Positions 51,281 through 62,700 of a stretch of 64,000 nt of DNA are shown one piece after another. This stretch comes from Annona cherimola. Its lineage: Eukaryota; Streptophyta; Magnoliopsida; Magnoliales; Annonaceae. Location: positions 82,971,221 to 83,035,220 of the forward strand of contig CM059973.1 of assembly GCA_030490835.1 (NCBI GenBank), written 5' to 3'. The notes beneath the pieces are model-generated. The model did not search any database. It saw only the letters and a program-made list of their open reading frames with translations, and was not told the origin of the DNA. Within the stretch, counting starts at the first letter, position 1; each line of letters starts with the position of its first letter. The translations under genes were made by a program, and so were the position numbers.

Positions 51281-53460
51281 GTTTACATAACTGTTCGTGG
51301 GTTAGGTACGGGTACTGGCCTGAGCCTCTTTGGTTGATTATGCAAAACGCTTTTGGATGAGAAAATGTCTGCACTGTCAGCAAAAGGAAAAGGAAGAAAA
51401 ACGCACAATAGATTATTTTGTTAACTCCATATATAACTTAAGAATTCCTCCAACCTTCCTAGGATTTTGAAACTTATATAATATTTGAAATGAGTTTGAA
51501 TTAATCTAAATTAAACAATTAAGTCGCATCAATTATTTGATGAATAAATATATATAAATCTATTATAGATTGTGGCCTAGAATTAAATAGATCATGTGCA
51601 ATTGTGCATACGGAAATTTGTAAGATAATGTTACACGAGAGTCAAATTCATAACTTATAATTAAGAATCTATACTGAGCATGCACGTTATGCATTTTAAT
51701 ATGTTAGAATGAATTAAATAAATAATACGGTACAACCAGATTGGAGTCTTGATATTAGCGGGAAGCATCCATGATCACTTCAAAAATTTCAGCTTAAGTG
51801 CCATGTTGGCAAGAAAAATAGTATGATATCACTAATATGCTAAAGCTGCCTGCTGATGTTATTGTACTCCTAGCCCCCAAAACTTTCATCATGCGATTTG
51901 TGTGAACTCGGATCCAAAGTCCACCCAAATCCTGAAACTTAAATATATTTTACAATATCAATTTATATGAACGAATAAAAATTAATCCTTTTTATAAAAA
52001 TACTTTTCAATTTATGACTTATATAATGATATAATTGTTAAATAATCTTATTTCAAAGTGATAATGTCTAGTTAATTTTTATGTATTATGCGATAATATA
52101 AGACTATTTATTAATAATTTATTATATTGTACAGTAATATATGAAATCGAGTCAAGTCGGGTTGAAAATCATCCAACCCAAACCAACCTACTTTTGAAAT
52201 TAGGTCGGTTCAAATTAAGTTATATAATTAATTTTTTCAAAATGCCCAACCCAACCTTATTATAAATCAGGCTGCGTTAGTCGGGTTCGGGTTGAAACCA
52301 ACCCAATTTACACCCCTAACTACCACTATAATAATAGGTCCTAAAATACAAAGGAATATATGCTTGAAAGAATAGAGTAAGAGTGTTACTCGAACTACTA
52401 TAACTGTTTGTGTCACTTTATAATTGTGTGATTGTTTCATCTTTTACATTCTTCTCAACTCTATTTGTTTTATTCAAGGGATTTAAAGAAATTCAGGCTT
52501 AAATTTTAATTTGGAAGAAATTTTAAATAACTCAATTTACTTCCTCCCCTTCCGAGTTACGTCAATAATTCGGGACCAACACTATTAATAATAAAGAGAT
52601 TATTTTGTTATTTCCAACAATAAAAAATAAATTTTTAAATTTAGAGATGTCAGTTTTCAGAATATTCTCACAAATTCATGGTGATTCATTTTAAAATCAC
52701 ACTACAACAAATATCGGCGGGCAAGATTTGCCCATATCTTTGCGAATGGACATATGTAGCAATGATCCGAGAGCATTTTCGTTGCCAAAAGTACATTGTG
52801 TCGTAACGTGGTCATTTTATGGCTTGATGGTCATTTCCTAATTGCAAAACAAGTTAGACTCGAGAATTACTTTTTTTTTAATGGTTACAGAAGTACTTTT
52901 TTGAACAATAAAAAAAAAAAAAAACAAAATCACATGGCGCTTTTTGAACAACAAACTTAATGGAGAGGTTCAATTTGATCAAATTGCAGGTACCCAAGGA
53001 AAATTATGCTTCTCTTGGTTTTCCAGTGAGGTTTGCTAAGCTTGATTCTCAGGCAGGCTGTTCATGCAATATTATAATCCCACCCACTAACAAGTGTTAA
53101 AGAATCCACATTTCGGACCCGCTAAAGAAACATTATCAATATCACCCCAAAGATTAAACAATTCTGACCACTGGCGATTGAGCATTTGTCAGATGAATTT
53201 AGACAGCGTGGCATACTTTCATATATTCCAAAACCCAATGAAACGTCCACGTGCGAACCATAAGGTCCAAATCTTGGTAGGCACAACAAACTTAATGGAG
53301 AGGTCAGTTAGCGTTACATGTCTGCCAAGTGTACCATTTTTTTTGGGAGTGCCGGATTCCAATAATCTTGGCTGGTAAAGCACGAAACCTGATTTATTTT
53401 TTGTGCTGGCATGCAGCTTTTCAGGGGCCAAATAATGACAAGGAGAAAACACATTATAAT

Positions 53461-54458
53461 CATCCACTACAGAAAGAAACCAATTAAAATGCATGCAAAT
53501 AGTCTACGTGCACGTGGCACTACAAATGGTCTCATCCCAACCGTCCATACCGTGTGCTAATCATGATTGAGAATCGTGGGTGGGGACCGATATCTGTCTC
53601 TTTTTTTTTTCTTTTTTTTTCCGTGGAGCCAAAAATGCAGGCGGATGATCTCTATGATTGCAACTCGCACGCATCCAGTTGATAGTTATAAATTCGTAAA
53701 ATATTTGATTAACAATAACATATAGTAAGAAAAAAGAATCACTTATACAAAACTGATTAAATTCTTCTACTTTTTTTTTTTTTTTGGATAAAAATTCTTC
53801 TGCTCTCTTATATTTTAGAGTTATGTACCTTAACTATACCTTTATTTGAGCTCAACTTATATCAGGATGGTCATTTTTCTTATCACTAAAGATAACAATC
53901 TCTTTTTTTTAGAACAATTAAAGATGATAATCTTAAATTGACTATTTGCATAAAAATTTAAATAACAATATTTTCCAGGGATGGAAGGGATGTTTAAACC
54001 ATCCCATATCAATATATGAATGAGCAACTTTGGCAACAATGAATGATGAAATCATGAGTATTAATGCACAATTGATCGACTATTGTGGTGTTATTGAATA
54101 TTTGCACAATCGGTGAATGGTGAAAATTTTAAAGTATAATATTTTGTAGGGATGAGATGGAATTTTTTTGATAATCTCTTTTTACAATATTACTTATATT
54201 TTTGTTATAATTTTATCTTACATATTTCCTTTATTGATAACTATCAACTATATAGATCAACAAAATAAAAAAAAAACTATAGACATCAATAAATGAAAAA
54301 ACCAATGCTCAGGAAGACATAATGCTATTAATGGGATTGAAACCCCGACTACTTTGACGCAAACTAGAACTTTTACTAATGGAGCTATGTTTGTGTTGAT
54401 GAATGTTTAAATACCCACTATATTGATATATGAATTGGCAACTCCAGCAACAATCAAT
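53461..54458. other. Intergenic, AT-rich; local repeats
   Basis: About 53983-54110 resembles 54405-54470 plus 54716-54780 (atcaatatatgaatgagcaa against attgatatatgaattggcaa), an old local duplication. 54290-54395 read on the minus strand has box A-like TAGCTCCATTAGTAAAAG and box B-like GGTTTCAATCCC, suggesting a SINE fragment. No gene was seen. Confidence 0.4.
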
Positions 54459-54471
54459 GATGAAACTATGA

Positions 54472-54702
54472 CCATCTGCGGTTAGTGTTGGTAGAAGGGA
54501 CTTTCATATTAAAGACTCAATTTCGAGTCTTGAGGGTTGCGTCCCTATTAGGAGCTTTGTCTCCTAGTTTTAGATGTGAGCTTGTATATGTCTTCTAAAT
54601 TGATAGGTGGAATAGGTTGTCTTCATATTAAAGTTTTAAGAATATCTGAGGGCTTGGTTACAATATAAATTGAAATAAATGCACATATGTACCAATAAAA
54701 AA
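54472..54702 (+). mobile_element. Intact tRNA-derived SINE, 231 bp, 13-bp target duplication
   Basis: The exact repeat GATGAAACTATGA flanks it (54459-54471 and 54703-54715). The head has box A-like GTTAGTGTTGGTAGAAGG and box B-like ATTTCGAGTCT. The end is tgtaccaataaaaaa, the same 3' end style as the other SINEs here. 54716-55338 holds no gene apart from the likely 3' UTR of the next gene. Confidence 0.9.
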
Positions 54703-55338
54703 GATGAAACTATGAATATTTATGGATAACCCATAAACTATTATGGAATGTTGGAGAACCATGAATGGAACATAAACAAATAAAAATAAACATTTTTTCA
54801 CAAGAAAATTAAATAACGAGGAAAATAACAAATTGTTGGAATAGTAATTATGCCACCACACGTAATGAGGTTACCAAAGTTCCGTGGTAAAACTTAAAAC
54901 TTGGACCCACCCACACAAAAAGCCCAGATATAGATTGCGTCATTATAGCCAAGACAGCATTCGGTTCGAATCTCCGAGTAAAGGGCTCTCTATGCATGTT
55001 CTAACGCGCAGCAATCCGAAAAACAACTATCAGATCATCAGAGCTCAATTCTGACCACCTCGATCTCTAAAATAGAAAACATAAAGTGAAAGGAAAAGCT
55101 TTAATTTGTGTTTACAGACGAAGAAAAATTAAGCTCAAGATCAAGCCAAGCTTAAACTGATTTTCGTTGCATGTACCATAAGAACAAAAGCCAGGTATAA
55201 TGACCATAGTTCTCAGAAAGCCATATGGCTTGATTTGAATTTCATATAAGTCACTGGATCATGTCATACATAGACCAAACACAAGTAATTATTATATATT
55301 TAACCATAGATACCTACTAATACTAACAGCTATGATTA

Positions 55339-55593
55339 TTAACTGGCCTTCCCATCAGAACGCAGGTTCTTAAAATATCCTCCGGGGTTGTTCTCAAAGT
55401 CAGCCCTTGGCATGTAGGTGTTGTCTCTACCACCACCACCACCTGGGGCCTTCATCATCCTATCACCGTCGACGCCGACGCTGGATTTCCCAATATCTAC
55501 TGCTGCCCCATTCCCACGGCCTCCTGAGAGATTCGCAGGAGTCTTTGCAGCAGAGCTTCCTGAGCCACCCTGTTTGCCGGAATTGTCTGCCAT
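55339..55593 (-). CDS. Small glycine-rich protein, 84 residues, unrecognised family
   Basis: A single-exon frame starts MADNSGKQGGSGSS and ends ADFENNPGGYFKNLRSDGKAS. It is hydrophilic, Gly/Ser-rich in the middle, without a signal peptide or membrane segment. The same layout (MADxxGK start, ANLSGG block, GYFxxLRS end) is encoded at 59749-59957, so two divergent copies exist 4.4 kb apart on the same strand. The coding ends are much better conserved between them than the middle, which suggests the C-terminal GYFKNLRS motif matters. Similarity continues about 25 nt upstream of the ATG. A TATAAAAA on the minus strand at 55625-55632 is only about 32 nt from the ATG, which would leave a very short leader if used. 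I assign no function. Confidence 0.65.
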   Translation of the reverse strand: MADNSGKQGGSGSSAAKTPANLSGGRGNGAAVDIGKSSVGVDGDRMMKAPGGGGGRDNTYMPRADFENNPGGYFKNLRSDGKAS

Positions 55594-55633
55594 TTTCTCT
55601 ATGATTTCGAATGGTTTTTCTCTATTTTTATAG

Positions 55634-58600
55634 AGAGGGGGAACTATTCTCGCTTAATCCTCCTCCATTTCCCATGCAACCATGCAGCAGGGCCATCCAT
55701 ACTTTAACGCTTCATTTCCCGAAACAGAACGCAGGGGAAATTCGAAGAGTTTGTTTTCGGCGTTCGTGCTACAGCCATTAAACGATGAAGTATTCCTTAA
55801 CAAATTTCAATCCTCCCAAGCACTCCGTCAAGCAATGACTCTTATTTCAACGCTGAGAACCTCTGTTTAGAATCTTATTATTAAGACTCCCTCGCGGAAC
55901 GGGGAAATAAATATTTACATAGGGAAAATTATTCAGAATTAATGTCTAGCCCACCAATTGTATTTAAAATTATTTATTAAAGTAATGCACCAATTTTTAT
56001 CTGAAATGGAGATGAGTATGGCCCCTATTTGAAAAGATACAAAATCAATAAAATAATTTAATTTAAATATAATTTTAAATTATAATTTCAACATTGAAAC
56101 AATTAAAAATATAATTTTTATGTGAATGAATAATTATATAAATTATCATTATATTATAACACATGTGGGTTCCATTTTACAGCAAATTGCACGATAGTTA
56201 TAATGCATTTTAATTGCAATAGGATAGGTTTAACGTTTTTAATATTATTATTTATATAATTTGATTTAAATAAAATTATATTTAAGATACCAATGTAATT
56301 AAACATTTTGATTCAAATATCAATTTTAAAATTGTATTTTCAATATCTAAACCGTTTAACATATAATTTCTATGTAGATGAATAATCATATAAAGTATCA
56401 TTATATTATAATATTTACGGGCCCCATTTTGGAGCGAACTGCATTATAATTATAATGTAGTCCGATTGTGCTTAAATATGTTCAACATTTTTAATATTAT
56501 TATTTTTATTGTTTGCAATAGCTTGGGACCTTTTATTATCTACGTTTCTAATCATTATTTTTAATTGTTTTCAAAGGCGAAGTGGTATGCGAATTTAATG
56601 TGATTATCAATCTTAATTAAATTAAAAAGAAAAATTTATACAACTATGATTAGACTAGCTATGCTTTATGAGGTAGAATGTTGGACAATTAAAAATGTAG
56701 TAGAAAAATGAATGGTAAAACAAGAAAAACAATATTAGAAATGAAATAACTTAAGATAATCTAAATTAAAACTAATATATAATAAAATTAAAAATAGATT
56801 AAGGTGATTTTTTTATGTTAAATGAAGGCTTGAAATGACATCATTTCGAAAAATTAAGTTTCTTCAAATGGAAAGCAATAAGAGAATGACAAAAAATTAA
56901 AAAAATATGGATGAAAGTAATTAAAGAAAAATAAAAAATTAAAGATTACTGAAAATGTCTTATGATAATGATGATGATGATGATTTTCAATTTCTTTCAA
57001 TAAAAATTATTTTATGTTATTTAGTTTATTTCTAAACATATATTTTTACTACATTGCCCCCTTGATGACTTGGTTGTTGATGTAAGATAACCTTAAGGCA
57101 CGCATAAAGAAGGCAAATGCTTTTATTTAATTTTGAAGCTTTTGGACCTTCCACCCTACACATCTTTGTCTACACTTATGTTAATTATTTGATCACATGA
57201 CATCTTAGTATTGTTGTGGAGTCAGAATTAGAAGCTTAGTAAGAATCAGTTTAGGAGTAATTTTTAACAAAATGCTTTTCATAGTTAAAAAAAATTTTGA
57301 GTGAAAACTATTCTAAGGATATAATAATGATGATTTTTAAGTATACATTTTTTAATCATGAAGTTTATCCTAAAAACCTTTAGGAAAGAAAATTTCAATA
57401 TTGTAATTACTTTATTGGAAGTACTCATAAAATATTGTTGGAAACTAACGTTAATCAACTTCTAAACATAAAAAGTACCTTTATGACTTCATGACAGTAT
57501 ATATATTTTATATACCCCTTTATACATTTAATATTGTTTGAACTATTGCTTACAAAATCTCAACCAATATTAGGGCAAAAGGTCGATTTTAGCATTCAAC
57601 TGGTAGACCACACCAATTGCATTTGTAGGATAATATTTATTGTCCTATTGTATACAAAAGACCAAAAATAAAACATTAGCCTTGGTGTCCTCATGAGTCA
57701 CAACTCATGCATTCTCATCTTCTGGGGTTGTAGAATCTTTCCCATAATATATATAAATTATATTCAAGCGCAACACCACTACACCTTAATTTTGGCATCA
57801 AAATGGGTCTCACATAATGAAAAAATTATAATATACTTTACTCATTGTATTTAGAATAATGTATTTTATTACCTTATCAATTTTCATCCCAATCGGAAAC
57901 ATGTATGGACCTCATCCGAAAATGGTACAAATTTAATTTAATAAAATAGTTTGATGTAAACAACTTTTAAATAGTTTTTTCAACATGTAAACCATTTGCT
58001 ATAAAATTTATATATGAATAAATGATTATATAAAATTTTATTGCATGATTAACTATGTGTATACAACTGCACCCCATGTAAACAACTGCACCCCATGATT
58101 ACCAAATGTACCCCATATAATAGTACATTTGGTAAATAAACTAAATATACTTTTTTATACATGGGTAACTAAATATACTTGAGCTCACACGAATAGAAAA
58201 CAAAAAATATTCAAAAATGAAAAATAATGCATGTCGGACGCATGACTGTGTATAATATATCGCACATGAGCTTGGTCATGCCATGATTGATAAAGCTGAA
58301 ATATTGGGCTGCAGTCAAGAACTCATGCATAAAATGCAAACTCAACACTGGCACCGAGCAGCCACGACGCTGAGGATAGTAGCAATTGGTCTCCTTTTAT
58401 TGTAATATGAAAGTTTTATTGTCTCTAGCTTGAATAAGTTCGATTAAAATATCAAATGTCATATTGTATAAGTACCAATAAAAAAAATTAGCATTGATTT
58501 GTAAAATAGAAAATAAATACAAAAAGAAGACTTTGGAAGAAAATAAATATTCGAAAAAACAAGAAAATTAGAAGATTTAGGGATTAAAAAATGTAAAAAA

Positions 58601-58754
58601 ATAATTTTTTAGCAACCTGCAAATATATGAGATGCCACGAGGATCATTTCCTTATCTACTGTATGAATCTAAGTAATCTTATTTATAAGAAAATAAAATT
58701 TAAGCTAAATAAATTTGTGAAACTTGAAAAACAAATATTGGTTAAATAAAAGAT
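55634..58754. other. Gene-poor AT-rich region with a diverged direct repeat and a SINE
   Basis: About 56045-56250 and 56310-56510 are two diverged direct copies sharing blocks such as gaataattatataaattatc and atcattatattataa. Pieces of the same repeat occur near 27110, 37310 and 57950. 58268-58487 (+) ends tcatattgtataagtaccaa plus an A-run, the SINE 3' end seen at 50324, with its 5' limit uncertain. A plus-strand open frame at 55682-55870 resembles nothing known. No gene was accepted. Confidence 0.4.
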
Positions 58755-59360
58755 GCATGATCTTGTAGCTCAGGCTACATGCCAAAAAATCTATTTAATT
58801 TTTTTTTAAAATTTTTTTTCATAAACTTATTAAATTAAGTATATTTAATATACAAATCACCAACTAGGCCTAGCTCCTCTGACACCATACGTGAGACGTT
58901 TCCCAGCCAATTTAGTTTTGAAAACCGGTGGGCATAATTTTGCCTAAGTGAGAGCAGTGCCTCCTATTTGATAGGCTTTAGTCTCTTCTAATTGATTGTC
59001 GGAAATTTGCAAGATTATGAGCTTAATTTGTAATATAAAATGAAAAAAATGTAATATGGTAAGTAAGATTCTGGTTTGGAATAATAAAAAATATACAAAT
59101 CAAGTTTACTATTTTTGAAGATGTATATATTTTTTTGATTTTTAAATACAGGATTTTTTCAGTAATTTTAAACCATTAAAATAGCTAAAATACCCTTATG
59201 TTCAAAATTCTAATAAAATATGCATATCTCAAAAAATAATAAAACTTTATTTATACATTGAATACATATAAATTAACAATTTTAAAAAAGCAAAAATAAT
59301 TAAAAATAAGTTTATTAGTATGGGCCAAGCAAACCATCATTTAGCCCGGTTAATAGTAGG
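58755..59360. mobile_element. Foldback MITE interrupted by a SINE
   Basis: The ends (GATCTTGTAGCTCAGGCTA on the left; AATCCTACTATTAACCGG inward from the right) and the split hairpin core match the GATCYTATTAGC family. The core is broken after 58846 by the SINE at 58860-59089. Confidence 0.6.
58860..59089 (+). mobile_element. Intact SINE, 230 bp, nested in the foldback MITE
   Basis: The exact 13-bp repeat AATATACAAATCA flanks it (58847-58859 and 59090-59102). The start CCAACTAGGCCTAGCTCCTC resembles the SINE at 34564 (CCAACCGAGGCTAGCTCGG). The 3' end is gaataataaaaa. Removing it restores the hairpin core. 59361-59748 holds no recognised gene beyond the likely 3' UTR of the next one. Confidence 0.85.
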
Positions 59361-59748
59361 ATTATGCCTAAAAAAAAATAGCTGAAACAAACTATCTAAA
59401 ATAATTTAAGTTGTCCATCAACAAATACAAAAAATAAATTTTAAATCAACCTAATTTCTACAGTTTGGCCTTATCTAGGTACGAATTAGGCACATAGTCA
59501 CTGAATCTCTATTAAAAAAAAATCGTGTTTTATTTTGATCTTAAAAATAAGCCAGATGCACGATATCAAGCCAGCAAAGCTGAATTATTCAGTTTGAAAC
59601 CAAAAGCTATGTCTTATTTGAGCGTGGACTTCCAAACGAAACCAAACCCAGTTCGTGCACAAATCCATACAAAACATAATTCAGGTATTAATCCATTTCG
59701 TCGGATCATAGAGCACAGATAATAAGCCGTACCCACTCGTAACAGCTG

Positions 59749-62700
59749 TTATTTATTGGCTTTCCTGGTGGAACGTAGGTCCTGAAAATATCCTTTGAAT
59801 TTTCTCCCAAAGGCAGCCCTTGAAGTGTGCCTATCTGCACCTACTGGAGCTCCACCGTTGCTGACACTTGCTTTCTTTAAATCCAATACTCCAGGGCCTC
59901 CTGAAAGATTTGCAGAAGAGCTCCCTAAGCCAACATGTTTGCCCCAAACATCTGCCATTTTCTCAGGGATTTTGAATAATTCATAAGCAGCCTTTAAGAA
60001 CCCATGCACCCAATGTTTTAAATCATGTACCTGATCAAAGAAATAGAAAAACAAAATGTTTGGAAGTTATCGATGCAGATGATGAATAAATAAATTCATT
60101 ATATGCAGATATATATTCTCAACAACTGAATGATTCTCATATCAAAAAAAAAAAAAAAAAACAACAACAACAACTGAATGATTCTTATCTGAAGGACCTC
60201 TTCTGAGTCTGAAGGATATAGAAGAGGCTTAGATGTATTCTCAACAACCGAAGGCATTCTGATCTCAACAAGGATCTGTTCTGGGTCTGTACCATTTGGA
60301 AGAAGCTGGTCTTCCTTTTCATGTTTCTCATCCGCCAAGTTGAATTCACTGCAAAGATAAGATCGCATATCAAGACTCACTGTAAAGATGAGAAAGCATA
60401 CCAAGATGCGAGCAACCATCGCCAATTAAAGCGGATGGAAATGGGACTAACATCTGGATCAAACATATTGCAGGTAAGTTTCGTAATTCCATGGCACGAG
60501 AAACAAAAAGATTAAAGAATGTTAAAGTCCATAAGTTGAAGACAATAGAGTAAGGTTTTCCTTCTTTGAAACATTATTGAGCTTGAGTGTTGCAGCCCAT
60601 TGAAGCGCAATCTTACTAAAGACGGACCATACCAACATAATTCCCTGGATCAGAGATTGGAAGAAGATCCTACAAGAAAATTTTTTCCCCAGACATCCTA
60701 ATTATTATCACTCTTGAGTTTCTGTTTGCTTACATTTAGAAAATCAGAACAGAAGGGGATACCTTGATAGTGTCATATTATGACAAGCCTTGGTGTTATA
60801 AAAAATTTGAGCATTACTTTCGCTTGATTTTTTTAAAAAAATTATGCAATATTTTCATTTAGCTTCTATTAATAAGCTTATTCAAGAATTTTTATGATCG
60901 ATCTGCAGACAGCTGTTTAAGTTGAACCTCTGAATTATGAGTCGGCAAAAAATCATTTTTCTGGTTTCTTCAGTTGGGCGCTTAAGATTTTAATTCCATA
61001 AATATATTGATAAAATTTTGTTGATTAGAATTTGGGTTGTAAATGAACATACCATGTCTACAATAATATAAAAAAAAAAAATTAATTCGAGGTGTTCCAG
61101 AAAAAATAGATCTTTCCATCTGTTAGAGCAATTAAGAAACTCAGCTAGTATCTCTTCAAAATAAAAAAAGAAACTCAGCTAGTAAAACAGAAATCAAGCA
61201 TGATTTCGCTTCTGCAGTTTCAAGAACCAGAAATAATTACAGCTATAAGAATATATATGGGATATAATAGGGTGCTGATCAAGTACGCCAATGTAACTTG
61301 TGACTTAGCTGTCATGCTTATTTTTTATTTGATTTTTTTATAAATACATGAGCCCCACTTAGATCTGTTAACATGCGAAATTTCACGTTTTTAGTATTTT
61401 TTTTATTTTTGAAACTAAAAAAAAATTATGCATATTCAGTGATTATAGCAATATAATTAGTCTTTTTCATTTTTACGCATGTGTGCTTCTATGGCCGATC
61501 ATTTGTGCTTTGTACCGCAAATCTGCTACGTATTTGCTGATTGTGTTGGGTTTTCCTCCATGTATACATGTGCAAGTAGAGCCCACATGAAGCATTAGTT
61601 TTCCCAAAGCAAGACACAACCGGTGCACGCAATCGGTTCTGTTTTTAGGTTCGTGGTTGTTGTTGTTGTTGTTGGCTGCTCTATCAACACCATACAACAA
61701 TCCGTCTCTTCCATCCACGGAGACTGAAGTTAAATCTGCTGGTTGCATTGGAGCTACCAGCATTGAGAAAAGAAGCTTCGGTCTGCTTCATCCTTTATTA
61801 TTTTCTTTGTTGAAATTTATCCTTGTGGTGATAATGACATCCTCTTGTTTTTACTGGGGAAGACATTGCAATATAATCTCATTATTTTATAGGAGAAGTT
61901 TTTCCTGGATTGGGTCTTGTGATTTTTTCCTTTTATCAAAAAGGAGTTTTCTACGTCAAATTGTGATGTATTTTTTGAGTTTGATTCTTGATTGTTTGTT
62001 ATATTTATTGTCTAAAATTAGTTGTTCTTATTTAATCCACACAAAAGAAGAGAGTTTAAAAATCCCAACAGAATGTTACCTTACCAAAACCTTAACTATA
62101 ATCAGTCATAAAAGCCACAGAAGAATTTCATCAAAAAAAGGCCGCAAAAGAATCTTCTAAAATAGAGGAATTTTAAAAAGAACACACCTTCCTATTTCTT
62201 TATTTATCCAATTAAGCAGCCTTTCAGCTCTCCTTGCATCATCAATGGACTTTATTCTACTCTTTTCTTGTCTAGGCTTCCATCCACCAAATGCAAACCG
62301 AGCAGGAGGACCCCAAAGTAGCATAGGATAATATTGAATGGAGAACCTATTACAAAGCTCAGCATTTATCTGAGCTTCCTCACATGCAGAAAAGAGAGGA
62401 CCAATCAAAAGAAGCATAACCATGCGTCATTAGTTAGATGTCAATAACGCAAAAGAAAACCTTCAAAAAGATATTAAATAAAACCAGTGTTACTAGTTGT
62501 GCATGGGTTCGAAATTTCACAGCAGTAGTTTACATCCCTCAATCGGTAAGGGTTTATACGTCCCTCTAGTGATGAATGTATTATTTGATTCCTTCATGTG
62601 ATAAGGATTATGCATGTACTGATTTATAGTATCAGATGACTTGATATGTATATACATTAATCAAAAATAGTTACCGAACAATTCAAATTTTCTACCCAAA

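Larger units (their letters stand above)
46240..53460. repeat. Tandem segmental duplication, copy B
   Basis: This arm aligns in order with 32805-45880. Downstream of the gene, 48128-49240 is low-copy sequence matching A, and 49241-49345 holds nothing. 49345-49655 is a further hairpin-core foldback element. 50020-50140 has a CACTA-like end. 51920-52318 is a 5'-truncated hAT MITE fragment of the 31611-32470 family, ending tttacacccctaa. 52319-53460 holds the CACTACAACAAAT end at 52698 and the stretch that in copy A lies just upstream of the gene; no gene was found. Confidence 0.85.

Noticed and set aside
61657..62160. 167-codon plus-strand open frame in the truncated QSOX intron
   Set aside because: Most of it coincides with the probable solo LTR; no protein resemblance.
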